Part shown: piece by piece, positions 1 through 8,583 of the stretch
Numbering within the stretch: the first letter of the stretch is position 1
How the letters are laid out: the number at the start of each line of letters is the position of its first letter
Source: Methanosarcina acetivorans C2A
GTDB taxonomy: Archaea > Halobacteriota > Methanosarcinia > Methanosarcinales > Methanosarcinaceae
Direction of reading: 5' to 3'
DNA: 64,000 nt
NCBI RefSeq assembly: GCF_000007345.1
Contig: NC_003552.1
Location: 310,001 to 374,000 of the forward strand
Translations under genes and position numbers: made by a program
Notes under the pieces: model-generated
The model's input: only the letters and a program-made list of their open reading frames with translations
Databases searched by the model: none
Told to the model about the DNA's origin: nothing

Positions 1-90
1 CTCAAAGTTAAACAGTTGTCCTGTTTGCGGATTTCTTAACAAATCGGATGAAAATAAATGAAACTACATGAAAATAGCCAAGAACAACCG

Positions 91-160
91 GGAATCTCTG
101 AAATTAGCTGGAAATCTCTGAAATTAGCTGGAAATCTCTGAAATTAGCTGGAAATCTCTG
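91..160. repeat. 20-bp tandem repeat, 3.5 copies
   Basis: A 20-base unit (GAAATCTCTG followed by AAATTAGCTG) is repeated head to tail 3.5 times. Flanking sequence from about 40 to 215 holds looser variants of the same words (AAAATAACTTAAAATAAATG and similar). No gene lies over it. It sits about 170 bp upstream of the first gene; no function can be read from it. Confidence 0.9.
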
Positions 161-332
161 AGAATTTCTGAAAATCATCTAAATATCTGAAAATAACTTA
201 AAATAAATGAAAAAATGAGGTTTTTTCCTGTTCTAAGGAATCATAATCCTTTGTTCCCTCCCCATTGATCATTTTTTATATATCCTCAGTAATAATATCT
301 TATGAGTTATTTATGTCATAGGAGGAGATTTC

Positions 333-1271
333 ATGAAAAGGAAGGCTCCGCCAGTTGAAACCGGAGGCTTTAACCGGCAAGACTGTTCAGGCTTCTTGCC
401 TGAGGGATTTCACGACCTTAACCCATCTGCCCCTTATTTCTCTTCTGCTTCTGCCCCTAATTTTCCCTATCTTGACCTTGGGATCTGTCGGGAATCCCAG
501 GTTAAGTCATTGATCAGGGCTCACAGCAAAGATATGTACCGGTTGCTTGAGAAGGTCCGTTTTGATGGAAAATACTATAGGGTAAAGTGTGTAAACTCCG
601 GGGATTGGGAATACTGCTGGGACCTTGCAGTCAGGATTCAGTTTTTCGGGAAAATGCAGGGGATTGTTCTTTATCCCAAACGTCTGGTTTCCCAAAATGA
701 AAAAAAGATTGTTTACAGGTCCGTAATCCTTGTTAACCCCTATCAGCTCTGGGACGAATCCCTTGTAACCCGATTCTGGAACTTGCAGGAAAGAGTCGAA
801 TTCCTTATAGCCAGAATCCTTTTTCACGAGTGCATCCATCTTATGATCTCGCTTGGAAATACCCTGCCAGCGGGTTTTGGAAATACGGATATCTATCTTG
901 AGTTCAAACAGATGCTTGAGATTCCCCACTCAAAAAAACTGATATCCGAACTTCATGAGGTACAGTTCCGCCTCTGGAATCTCGTCCTGTTTGGGGCCGA
1001 AGGATCCGAAAACGAACAGACTTTGCTCGAAAGAGTCCAGGAAATCTATGAATTTCTTATTAATGAAAAATACAGTAACCAGAAAACGGGAAAGGTTTTT
1101 CATTCCCCCTCTAACAATGAAAAATTAGCCCGGAGATATGCCTGGATTGCAGGTGTCAAAGCCGGAGGGGACGTCCATGTCAGCAAAAATATATGGAAGG
1201 TCGAAGTCCGCAGACTCAGCATAGCCCTGAGAAGGCTGTATAACGGGATTGATAGGCTGCGGGTTAGTTGA
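333..1271 (+). CDS. Uncharacterised protein with HExxH zinc-protease-like motif
   Basis: A 312-residue protein of unknown function. A strong ribosome binding site (GGAGGAG) lies 6 bases before the ATG, so the start is secure. The only recognisable motif is HECIH at residues 165-169, in a hydrophobic helix context (ILFHECIHLM), which fits the HExxH zinc site of metallopeptidases. I cannot name a third metal ligand with certainty. There is no signal peptide or membrane segment, so it is probably cytoplasmic. The first ~50 residues are Pro/Ser/Phe rich and look poorly ordered; the C-terminus is basic. It stands alone, with the Bax-inhibitor pseudogene and IS element downstream. Being a gene is well supported by the start signal and length; the peptidase assignment rests on a single short motif. 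Confidence 0.75.
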   Translation: MKRKAPPVETGGFNRQDCSGFLPEGFHDLNPSAPYFSSASAPNFPYLDLGICRESQVKSLIRAHSKDMYRLLEKVRFDGKYYRVKCVNSGDWEYCWDLAVRIQFFGKMQGIVLYPKRLVSQNEKKIVYRSVILVNPYQLWDESLVTRFWNLQERVEFLIARILFHECIHLMISLGNTLPAGFGNTDIYLEFKQMLEIPHSKKLISELHEVQFRLWNLVLFGAEGSENEQTLLERVQEIYEFLINEKYSNQKTGKVFHSPSNNEKLARRYAWIAGVKAGGDVHVSKNIWKVEVRRLSIALRRLYNGIDRLRVS

Positions 1272-1591
1272 GTCAGAGAGGCTTCTTCTCATTTTCTGGT
1301 TTTTTTCCTTATCCCTTCTCTGATCTTTTCTTTATTTCTTTCCCTTATCCCTTCTCTAATCTTTTTCTTTTTTCATTTACACGGAAGCTTCCATTTTTTC
1401 TTTATTTTGGGTTTTAGCTTTTGTATTCGGGGCTATGAGCCTTTATGGTTGCACCACAAATACTGACCTGAGTGGCGTGGGTAATTTGCTTATGACATTT
1501 GTGGTGGGCCTGATAGCAGCTCTGATTATCAATTTATATAAAGAAGCGTAAAACCCCTGAGTCTTTAGCTCAGGGGATATAAGCGTCAACT

Positions 1592-1987
1592 TCAACCCTG
1601 ATTCCGTATATAATATTCTGTGGCTTCTTTACTAACGTTTCCGATGGTAGAAGCAAAATATCCATCGCTCCACAATGTGTTTTCGCCCCTATAATACTTT
1701 TCCAGATATTCTTTTTGTGTTTTCCAAATTCTGTTCGTAGATTCATGTTTCTGTTTTCGGACAATAGATAGAACACTGACTTTCGTTTCGCTCTTAATTA
1801 AGAAATGGATGTGATCTTTGTCAGTTTCCATTTCAAGAATTTCAAAGTTTGACCCTTTTGAAATATCAATCACAATTTGTTTGAGTTCTTCGCTGATTGG
1901 TTCAAGTATAGCTTTTCGATATTTGCAAACAAAGATAATATGATACATTAACAGAAATTTGCTATGATTCCTTGTCTCATATTTCAT
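1592..1987 (-). CDS. tnpA: TnpA, IS200-like Y1 HUH transposase
   Basis: A 131-residue single-strand transposase of the REP/IS200 Y1 family. The HUH motif appears as HIH in DKDHIHFLIKS, preceded by the family-typical opening YHIIFVCKYRK. A tyrosine near the end (EATEYYIRNQG) is the expected nucleophile that joins covalently to DNA. The length is slightly under the usual 130-150 residues but covers the whole fold. It acts as a dimer, cutting and rejoining single-stranded ends at the subterminal hairpins. It diverges from tnpB across a 46-bp gap, a standard IS605-type layout. Confidence 0.9.
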   Translation of the reverse strand: MKYETRNHSKFLLMYHIIFVCKYRKAILEPISEELKQIVIDISKGSNFEILEMETDKDHIHFLIKSETKVSVLSIVRKQKHESTNRIWKTQKEYLEKYYRGENTLWSDGYFASTIGNVSKEATEYYIRNQG

Positions 1988-2033
1988 ATTTACAAAAAAA
2001 TATATGAATTGTTAAAGCATATGATCTCTTTGT

Positions 2034-3146
2034 ATGATGAAAGCGTTCAAATTTAGGCTCTATCCTACAACTACACAAGCTGATCAACTCAATCAACATA
2101 TAGGTAGCTGTAGGTTTGTCTATAATTGGGCACTTGATCAGAAAATTAAAACATACGAACAAACAGGGAAATCAATTTCCAGATTTGACTTAAACAAATT
2201 AATTCCAGCTTTGAAGACCTCTAACGAATGGTTAGGAGAAGTCAATTCTCAATCATTACAGGGGATGACTAAGCAGGTTGAGTCTGCTTTCACTCGATTT
2301 TTCCGAGAGAAGAATGGATTTCCGAAGTTTAAGTCAAAGAAAAATCCTATCCAGTCTTTTCCCGTACCCCAACACTATTCTGTGAATTTTGAAAACCATA
2401 CCGTTAAACTTCCTAAAATTGGTGAGATTAAAGCAGTTCTTCACCGAAAATTTGATGGAGAGCTTAAAACAGCTAGGGTATCAAGGACTTGTAAAGGGCA
2501 TTACTACATCAGCGTCCTTGTTGAAGACGGTAAAGAACTTCCTGAAAAACAGGGATTCTCAGAATCAACAACAGTAGGAATAGATGTGGGTATCAAAGAT
2601 TTTGCCGTCCTTTCCACAGGAGAAAAGATTGAGAATCCTAAATACCTGAAAAACTCTTTGCAAAGGTTAAAGGTCCTTCAGAAAAGAGTATCAAGGAAAC
2701 AAAAAGGCTCTAAAAATAGGGCAAAAGCCAGACAGAGGCTTGCTGTACTCCACGACAAAATAACAAATCAGAGGAATGACTTCCAGAACAAACTCTCTTT
2801 TAGACTTGTTAGCGAAAACCAAGCTGTAGCTCTGGAAACTCTGAATGTTAAAGGTATGGTTAAAAATCATCATTTGGCACAGGCTATAAGTGATTCTGCA
2901 TGGAGCAGCTTTGTAACAAAGTTAGAATATAAAGCAGAATGGTTTGGAAAAGGCGTATTAAGGATAGGACAATTTGAACCTTCTTCTAAGCTCTGTAACG
3001 TGTGTGGATACCATAATAAAGAGCTTCAGTTAAAAGACAGAGAATGGACTTGTCCTGATTGTAAAACAAAACATGATAGAGACATAAATGCCGCTATCAA
3101 TATCAAGAAATTCGCTCTCATAGATCAAAATCTAATTGGATTGTAA
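2034..3146 (+). CDS. tnpB: TnpB, RNA-guided RuvC-like nuclease of the IS605 group
   Basis: A 370-residue TnpB (OrfB), full length for the compact family. The N-terminal domain opens with the typical KAFKFRLYPT. The RuvC catalytic acids are Asp184 (GIDVGIKDF), Glu268 (ALETLNVKG) and Asp350 (HDRDINAA). The zinc-binding Cys pairs are C321/C324 and C340/C343. All three acids are present, so the nuclease should be active. Relatives are guided by an RNA from the element's right end and cut DNA next to a short motif at the left end, which helps keep the element in the genome. The right end here abuts the BI-1 remnant, so the guide would come from that gene. The second of two adjacent ATG codons could also be the start. 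Confidence 0.93.
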   Translation: MMKAFKFRLYPTTTQADQLNQHIGSCRFVYNWALDQKIKTYEQTGKSISRFDLNKLIPALKTSNEWLGEVNSQSLQGMTKQVESAFTRFFREKNGFPKFKSKKNPIQSFPVPQHYSVNFENHTVKLPKIGEIKAVLHRKFDGELKTARVSRTCKGHYYISVLVEDGKELPEKQGFSESTTVGIDVGIKDFAVLSTGEKIENPKYLKNSLQRLKVLQKRVSRKQKGSKNRAKARQRLAVLHDKITNQRNDFQNKLSFRLVSENQAVALETLNVKGMVKNHHLAQAISDSAWSSFVTKLEYKAEWFGKGVLRIGQFEPSSKLCNVCGYHNKELQLKDREWTCPDCKTKHDRDINAAINIKKFALIDQNLIGL

Positions 3147-3262
3147 CACCTACGGAACGTGGGGAAGAGCTTGGGGACTTGCCCTCAATAGAGGGAAGAA
3201 TGAACCAAGAAGCAACTCAGTCTTTAGCTGAGTGGTAGTTCACTCTTACAAAGTTCGCAGTT
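3100..3262 (+). ncRNA. Candidate omega (reRNA) guide RNA of the IS605 element
   Basis: Inference from family knowledge: TnpB guide RNAs arise from the 3' end of tnpB through the right end of the element, with the guide being the host sequence just past the boundary. The segment holds the tnpB 3' end, about 70 bases of non-coding DNA and the right-end hairpin at 3215-3233. The first guide bases would begin at about 3246 (TTACAAAGTTCGCAG...). The ends are not defined by any signal that I can see. Confidence 0.35.
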
Positions 3263-3799
3263 TGATCTCATTATCTCAAGTATCGGCGTCCTTACCTTTT
3301 CAAGGCTTACAGCCTATGATACCCAGAAACTAAAAAAGTTGAGCCAGGGAGATCTTGAGGTGCTTAACGAACTTGGGTTTTTCAATGATAAAAACAAAGA
3401 GAAAAGTGAAAATCAGACCGATGCAAAACCTGAAGGAAAAGAGAAATCCGAAAAAAAAGCCTGAGAAATAAAATCCCCAGAAATGATTGCAGCCGGATCT
3501 GCAGCTCATAAAGATCTACTCCTCGGAGCCCTCGTCCTTTATCTGGATTTTGTAAACCTCTTCCTGTACATTCTGAGGGCAATGGGAGATAATAACGATA
3601 ATGATTGAATTCAACAGAAATGATTCAACAAAAATGATTCAACAAAAATGATTAAGCCGGGAAAACCGATTTGGTATGAAAGTACTTTCAATTACTTTCA
3701 TTATTTGTGCCTGCTATTCGAAGTCGTGTGTGTTTTTTTGAAAAATAAGTGGATTGGCTCTCAGTTAATGAACTGAGAGTTTTCCAGGTATTAAGTTTC

Positions 3800-4696
3800 T
3801 TATGCACAATTTTCAATTCTGTTGTCGTGGATGTTTACATTTGTTTCTTTTGTATTCAAGTGTACTATTGCAGGAGCAGGCAAGTCATGGAAATAGTTGC
3901 CGGAAGCTTCTATGTTTTTAAGAGTTCCCTGTAATTCCAGGCCTGCATATCCGCCGCCAGATGTGGTACATTCGTTGTTTTTCATGACTCCGTTGGTAAC
4001 GGAATCGAACCGAACGGACGAATTGGTTCGGTTAATAAATTTGGAGTTCTTAACTGTAATGCCTGTTACGTGATAGGCATATACCCCATCATGCCCACAT
4101 TTGTTTACGGTTACCGTATCTATTAATATGTTGCTGGAATCTGAAATAAGCATGGCATCATTACATCCGTTCTGGAATGTAACATCCTTTACTGTTAATC
4201 CATTGCAATTTACTATAGTTGCCATGTTATAGCAGGAAGTTCCGAGCCTGACGTTAGGATAATAGTCGCTCTGGCTTCCGTCAACAGTTAAGTTTTTTAT
4301 TGCAATATCGTTTGCAGAACTGCCTCTAATCATAAGCATGGCTTTCTTATCTACAATACTGCTCTCGCGCCCACCCCATACGGGTAATCCAGATGCAAGC
4401 TTAATTTTTACACCTGACTCTCCTTCAAGGATTGTTTTGCTGCCTATCAGAAGACTGTCACCTATGACATATGTGAACGGGCCTTTAAGGTGGACAGTTG
4501 TGCCTGGATTTTTTGCTGCATATTCCAGTGCCTGGTTAATCTGGACGTGATCGTCTTTTCCATCACAGTTGTAGTCTCCGCTTCCATCTCCAGCAACAGT
4601 AATCACATTTGTGCTCTGAGCGCCCATTACGTTAGGTAAGGTTGTTAAAATAAGACATGTTGCCAGGAATAGGGTTCCTAGCTGTTTTTTCAGCAT
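3800..4696 (-). CDS. Secreted right-handed parallel beta-helix protein
   Basis: A 298-residue exported protein. Residues 1-25 form a signal peptide (basic MLKKQ start, hydrophobic core, cleavage likely after VMGA). After a short DGSGDYNCDGKDD segment, the rest resembles pectate-lyase-like beta-helix repeats: alternating short hydrophobic strands with N/D/G turns (ILIDTVTVNKCGHDGVYAYH, ITVKNSKFINR, NGVMKNNECTTSGG). These Methanosarcina surface proteins are usually longer and carry C-terminal anchoring or PKD domains. This one stops after the helix, so it is either secreted free or truncated. No catalytic residues can be assigned. Its upstream region contains two matching palindromes (4793-4903). 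Confidence 0.8.
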   Translation of the reverse strand: MLKKQLGTLFLATCLILTTLPNVMGAQSTNVITVAGDGSGDYNCDGKDDHVQINQALEYAAKNPGTTVHLKGPFTYVIGDSLLIGSKTILEGESGVKIKLASGLPVWGGRESSIVDKKAMLMIRGSSANDIAIKNLTVDGSQSDYYPNVRLGTSCYNMATIVNCNGLTVKDVTFQNGCNDAMLISDSSNILIDTVTVNKCGHDGVYAYHVTGITVKNSKFINRTNSSVRFDSVTNGVMKNNECTTSGGGYAGLELQGTLKNIEASGNYFHDLPAPAIVHLNTKETNVNIHDNRIENCA

Positions 4697-4792
4697 CGTA
4701 TCACCTTTGGGTTGGATTTTTATAGGGATTTCAGTGAAATCAAAATTTATAGGGTAATTCTCTACTTTCCCAAATATTTCTTAAAATTCCAT

Positions 4793-4903
4793 ATTACGTA
4801 CTCGTAATACCTTTTTTCCGATATCTTTAATTAGATTGGTTTAATTTCTCTAACCAGATCGGCTCTATGTTTTATTCAAAATTTCATATTACGTCTGCGT
4901 AAT
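4793..4903 (-). promoter_or_regulatory. Pair of identical-arm palindromes, candidate operators
   Basis: Two 16-base inverted repeats, ATTACG-TACT-CGTAAT at 4793-4808 and ATTACG-TCTG-CGTAAT at 4888-4903, have the same arms and start 95 bp apart. Both sit in similar context (CAT before, ACCTTTT or ACTTTTG after). They lie 97 and 192 bp upstream of the start of the beta-helix gene, which reads left. The arrangement suggests binding of a dimeric regulator, possibly with a loop. Which gene they control is inferred. Confidence 0.5.
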
Positions 4904-4908
4904 ACTTT

Positions 4909-5577
4909 TGAACCTATCCAATTCGGTTCTCTGCGATTTATGCGGGCGGACACGTGCACACAGAGTCTCCACTCTCCAACACATTATAGGGATCAGTACT
5001 GGAGGTGGCGGAGTTAGAAGTTTTGACTTCTACAAATCAAAATTTGCTACTGACCATCTGGATTTTATTCCTTCGGTCAATACCTCCTGTTTCGATTATT
5101 CATGGCCTTCAGCCAGGTCAGCTCTTACTTGAAAAAGTTTTCATTCACCTGTTATTGAATCACCGAGCTGACATTCAGAGTCTACGCAGTCCTGTTATAA
5201 AATATTTTTGGTATTTTTGTAATAAAATTAATACAGTTATCTCTCATTTTCGGCAACGGTAGGCGTTTGAATGGATTGTTAGGTAGAACTTTGGAGAGCT
5301 TATTATATTAATTATAAAACCACTTCTATATATTTAGCTCTATTCCCTGCAGAGCAATGGGTGTCAAAAAACTCCTGTGGGTTTCTAAAAAGAATTGTAA
5401 GTAGGAACGAAATATGGACGCGTATCAAAATCGGCGACTGATTTTTCTAATATTATTGGTGGAAAAATAAATCAATATATAAATCGAGTTATTATAATTA
5501 TCCTAATATTAATATTGGTTTATGTTGTCATTATAAGTGAGGAGATTTGGACTTTATTGTCATATGGTGGGGAAAAG
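4909..5577. other. Gene-poor spacer
   Basis: Between the palindrome pair and the next gene I see no convincing coding sequence. Short open frames at 4908-5262 have no start signal and no recognisable composition. An AT-rich stretch (5300-5520, with TATATATTTAG and repeated TATTAT words) probably contains the promoter for the gene beginning at 5578. Confidence 0.5.
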
Positions 5578-6501
5578 ATGAACGGTAGGTTACTTTCGAT
5601 ATCGTCGGTTCTTATGTTTTTGATTCTGGCATCGACTGCGGCGTCAGCCGCTCAATGTACAAAAATTGGCAGCGGATCTGAGCCTGCTATTGATGCTAAT
5701 AATATAGTGTGGGTAAGTGGGGGAGCAGTTCATGTTTTTGACCTGGCCTCCAAAAAAGACGCTACAATCAATTCTTCTGCAGCGTCTCATCCGGCTATCT
5801 CGGGCAGCATCCTGGTATGGCATGACGAGAGTACCGGAGTGCCGAGACTTACCTTATATGACCATGAGAGCCGGGCCAGGTCTTATATTACAAAGGGCGT
5901 GGACCACGACAGCGTTCCCGCTATTTCCGGCAGTAGAATCGTGTGGAGTGCAAATTCCTGTGTCTATATGTATGATGTCTCTACCTCCACACAGACCGGG
6001 ATAGCAGCTGGGAACAATCCTGACATTTATGGTAGCAAAATCTCATATGAATACGCTTCTGCTAAAAATACCTCGCAGATCTACGTATATGATCTCACCA
6101 CTAAAAAATCAATAGACGTCAGCCAGTATGGCGATAATATGTTTTCACACATTTATGGCGATAAAGTCATATGGTCGGATTTTTACACCCGGCTTGGCAA
6201 TATCCGCATGTATGACCTTGCTACCCGGCAACAGACAGAAGTCACAACCGGAGATGATATGACCGGCTACGATACAGGGGGTTCGACTGATATTCACGGC
6301 AATAATATTGTGTATCTAAAACACAATGACCTTGCAGATATGGATTCTGGTGATGTATATCTCTATGACATAGCTACAGGAAAGAGCATACAACTGTCTT
6401 CGGGTAACACTGCACAAACCCCGGTTATATCCGACAACATCGTTGTCTGGTCAGATTGCGGTAGTATCTATGTTACATTCCTGACAGGAGTGCATGCTTG
6501 A
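5578..6501 (+). CDS. Exported TolB-like beta-propeller protein
   Basis: A 307-residue exported protein. I chose the ATG at 5578 because a GGTGGGGA ribosome site precedes it and because it places a clean signal peptide (MNGRLLSISSVLMFLIL, cleavage near ASA-A) at the N-terminus; a longer frame from 5515 would bury the signal. The mature part has about six repeats, each with a pattern like 'ISGSILVWHD...LTLYDHES' or 'IYGDKVIWSD...IRMYDLATR', the blade signature of TolB/periplasmic propeller repeats common in Methanosarcina surface proteins. There is no anchor at the C-terminus. The partner is unknown; a role in protein-protein or polymer binding outside the cell is inferred from the fold. Confidence 0.8.
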   Translation: MNGRLLSISSVLMFLILASTAASAAQCTKIGSGSEPAIDANNIVWVSGGAVHVFDLASKKDATINSSAASHPAISGSILVWHDESTGVPRLTLYDHESRARSYITKGVDHDSVPAISGSRIVWSANSCVYMYDVSTSTQTGIAAGNNPDIYGSKISYEYASAKNTSQIYVYDLTTKKSIDVSQYGDNMFSHIYGDKVIWSDFYTRLGNIRMYDLATRQQTEVTTGDDMTGYDTGGSTDIHGNNIVYLKHNDLADMDSGDVYLYDIATGKSIQLSSGNTAQTPVISDNIVVWSDCGSIYVTFLTGVHA

Positions 6502-6509
6502 AAACGGAC

Positions 6510-6526
6510 TCCTGTAGCAGGATTTT
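6510..6526 (+). terminator. Small hairpin with T run after the beta-propeller gene
   Basis: TCCTG-TAG-CAGGA followed by TTTT, 8 bases after the stop codon. The stem is short, so support is moderate. Confidence 0.4.
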
Positions 6527-6982
6527 GACGGGGGAGTAAACTCCAAAAGTGCCGTCACTGAACTTCATATCTTTACCAGAGCTGGAAAATCTACTTTCAG
6601 CTCAATAGTGAAAAAAGAGTCTGAAGCATTATCTTAGCGAAGATGTTGAGCTGAATCAAGAGTAAATAACTCGCGGTGAAGTAAGGTAGCGATAACGATT
6701 TCGCTGCTTGCATTTTTTTATTTGCGGGTGCAAGTGGGAAATGTTCCTTTTTAAGTGGCCTGTTTAATTCTTTTTTATGTTAGATCCCGCCGCTCAGCTT
6801 ATCGGAACCAATAAGCTTGAAGTCTATTGTTAACCTGTTTTTGGCTTATTGTTAACCTATGCCTTAATAACCAGGGAATTGTTTCTCATATTATCTTCTT
6901 AATAAATATAATACCAAACTTGCACGGATGAACTGCCAAGCCGGTATTTCTACACTATTAAATACAGAGAGCGGAAAACCCC
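6527..6982 (+). other. Spacer with leader/promoter of the ThiC-family gene
   Basis: About 450 bases without a gene. It contains the paired TATTGTTAACCT repeats (6825-6858) and an AT-rich stretch (6885-6920, TTAATAAATATAATACC) suited to a promoter. I looked for a TPP riboswitch core and did not find one. Confidence 0.45.
6825..6858 (+). promoter_or_regulatory. Two 12-bp direct repeats spaced 22 bp, candidate regulator site
   Basis: TATTGTTAACCT occurs at 6825-6836 and again at 6847-6858, start to start 22 bp, i.e. two helical turns, so both copies face the same side of the DNA. Each contains the palindrome GTTAAC. They lie 125-158 bp before the ThiC-family start. Confidence 0.45.
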
Positions 6983-8230
6983 ATGAGAGACACACAGATT
7001 GATTACGCCCGTAATGGAATACTTACTCCCGAGATGAAACAAATTATTGGGAAAGAAAATATTGATGAGGATACGCTGCTTTCCCGCGTGGCCGAAGGAA
7101 GTCTTATTATAATGACAAGGAAAGGCTGTCCTCCCGTGGCTATAGGAAAAGGTGCCAGCACTAAAGTAAATGTTAACCTGGGAACATCTGCTGCAAAAAT
7201 TGATGTGGATGCCGAAATAGAAAAGGTAAGAATTGCGGATAAATATGGAGCGGATACGATCACCGATCTTTCTATGGGCGGGGATATCCGGGCCATACGT
7301 ACAGGCGTACTGGAAAACAGCAAACTCCCCATTACCACGGTTCCGATCTATCAAACGATTGTTGAATGCGGGATGAAGGAGGTTACTGCTGACGATATTT
7401 TTTCATATCTCAGGGCTCAAGTGGATGAAGGTATGAGTTCTGTGGTCTTGCATTGTGTGGAAAAAGCTACCCTTGAAAAATTGAAAGGCATGGGCAGAGT
7501 AATGGGGATGGTATCCAAGGGAGGTTCCCTTACCAGTGTTTATATGCTCATAAACGGTTGTGAGAATCCCTTCATAGAGAACTTTGACGAGGTGATTGAT
7601 GTTCTCCGGAAGAAGGATGTGGTCCTTTCCCTTGGAAACACCATGCGAAGCGGCTGCATTCATGACCTGAATGATGGTGCCCAGATGATGGAGATCAATA
7701 CCAATGTCCAGCTTGCAAAAAGAGCTAATGAGGCAGGTGTACAGGTCATAATAGAGGGCATGGGTGGGCACATACAGGCAGCCGATATTCCTGCTCACGT
7801 TAAGTTATATAAGTCAAAATCAAGTTTTCCTCTATTTGTTGCAGGGCCCCTGCCCACAGACATTGCCCTTGGGTATGACCATATTGCAGGTGCAGTGGGC
7901 GCCAGCATGGCAAGCGGGGCAGGAGCCGATTACCTGTGCTACATTACACCAGCAGAACACCTTTCCCTTCCAGGTCCAGAGCAGGTGAGAAAAGGGCTGA
8001 TAGCCTTCAAGATAGCTGCCCATATAGGGGATTCCATGAAATACGGGATGAGCAACAGAGATTTGCTGCTTGCACAAAAGCGTGCCCGTTTTGACTGGGA
8101 AGGACAAATGGAGCTTGCCCTTGATTCTGACAGGCCAAGGGATATTTGCCCCATGACAGGCCCGTGCTCCATGTGCGGCGAGTACTGTGCCATAAAAATC
8201 ATGAGAGACTACCTTGAAGGTGATAAATAA
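6983..8230 (+). CDS. thiC: ThiC-family radical SAM enzyme (phosphomethylpyrimidine synthase-like)
   Basis: A 415-residue member of the ThiC family. ThiC rearranges aminoimidazole ribotide to the hydroxymethylpyrimidine phosphate of thiamine; the related BzaA/B/F enzymes use the same substrate to make 5-hydroxybenzimidazole, the lower ligand of cobamides. Family features: RKGCPPVAIGKG, the TDLSMGGDIRAIR segment, the VEGMGGHIQ-type loop (EGMGGHIQAAD), and the C-terminal cluster motif CSMCGEYC (Cys-x2-Cys-x3-Cys). That spacing is one residue shorter than the CX2CX4C I recall for bacterial ThiC. It is monocistronic with no riboswitch visible. Methanosarcina make 5-hydroxybenzimidazolyl cobamide, so either pathway is possible; thiC is the default call. 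Confidence 0.85.
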   Translation: MRDTQIDYARNGILTPEMKQIIGKENIDEDTLLSRVAEGSLIIMTRKGCPPVAIGKGASTKVNVNLGTSAAKIDVDAEIEKVRIADKYGADTITDLSMGGDIRAIRTGVLENSKLPITTVPIYQTIVECGMKEVTADDIFSYLRAQVDEGMSSVVLHCVEKATLEKLKGMGRVMGMVSKGGSLTSVYMLINGCENPFIENFDEVIDVLRKKDVVLSLGNTMRSGCIHDLNDGAQMMEINTNVQLAKRANEAGVQVIIEGMGGHIQAADIPAHVKLYKSKSSFPLFVAGPLPTDIALGYDHIAGAVGASMASGAGADYLCYITPAEHLSLPGPEQVRKGLIAFKIAAHIGDSMKYGMSNRDLLLAQKRARFDWEGQMELALDSDRPRDICPMTGPCSMCGEYCAIKIMRDYLEGDK

Positions 8231-8243
8231 CCCCAGGTTATTT
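8225..8243 (+). terminator. Hairpin overlapping the thiC stop codon
   Basis: A perfect 8-bp stem, AAATAACC-CCA-GGTTATTT, which includes the TAA stop and ends in a short T run. It is a plausible transcript end. Confidence 0.45.
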
Positions 8244-8583
8244 TAGTACCTGAGGAGTTCTCCTAGTTCTGTAGAGTGATGTGTAGCTATAATTAACGTT
8301 ACATCTGTCCTCTATATGACTTGCTTGAATTTTTTCCATTCAAGCAGGAATAACATCACGATAATTCTTGATTAATATATGGAATCTTTTTTTCTCCTGA
8401 TCAGGTTCCTTTCTTTTATTCATCGTGAGCTACAGGAGATTATTTTTCAAAAATAGTGATTTTTAGTTGGTTATCGATTCTGTTGTTGGTTACAATCTTT
8501 GACTTCTCAAGGGCAAAGTCAGATAACAGGATATCTGAAAAGAAAATATGTAAGTATTAATATGAATTAGGTGAGTTTTTCTT
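8244..8583. other. Gene-less spacer between convergent genes
   Basis: About 340 AT-rich bases between the ThiC-family gene (reading right) and the specificity-like gene (reading left). No start signal, RNA gene or long repeat was seen. Confidence 0.5.

Larger units (their letters stand above)
1540..3245. mobile_element. IS200/IS605-family element (tnpA + tnpB)
   Basis: The element has divergent tnpA (minus) and tnpB (plus) genes and subterminal hairpins at both ends. The left hairpin is 1554-1576 (CCCCTGAG / CTCAGGGG, loop TCTTTAG). The right hairpin is 3215-3233 (ACTCAG / CTGAGT, the same loop TCTTTAG). As usual for this family there are no terminal inverted repeats or target duplication. 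Boundaries are estimated from where the interrupted BI-1 frame stops and resumes and may be off by a few bases. Both genes look intact, so the element may still be able to move. Confidence 0.85.
1405..3608 (+). pseudogene. Bax inhibitor-1 (YccA/BI-1) family remnant, split by an IS element
   Basis: Two stretches in one reading sense form the C-terminal half of a BI-1 family membrane protein. Part one (1405-1539) reads FWVLAFVFGAMSLYG and continues through a glycine-rich helix to N-L-Y. Part two starts at 3246 with LQSSQFDLIISSIGVL, then LTAYDTQKLKKL, the family's hallmark, and a charged insert. It ends, past an in-frame TGA at 3462-3464, with GALVLYLDFVNLFLYILR, the typical BI-1 tail, stopping at 3606-3608. 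Three lesions are visible: the N-terminal half is absent, the IS200/IS605 element sits between the parts, and the TGA interrupts the frame. BI-1 proteins are multi-pass membrane proteins. Family recognition is from conserved motifs; the gene is almost surely dead. Confidence 0.82.

Noticed and set aside
4908-5262. Small protein genes in the spacer
   Set aside because: No ribosome site, no recognisable motif, overlapping frames with poor composition.
6527-6982. TPP riboswitch before the ThiC-family gene
   Set aside because: Core words of the aptamer (CUGAGA and the pyrophosphate helix) are missing.
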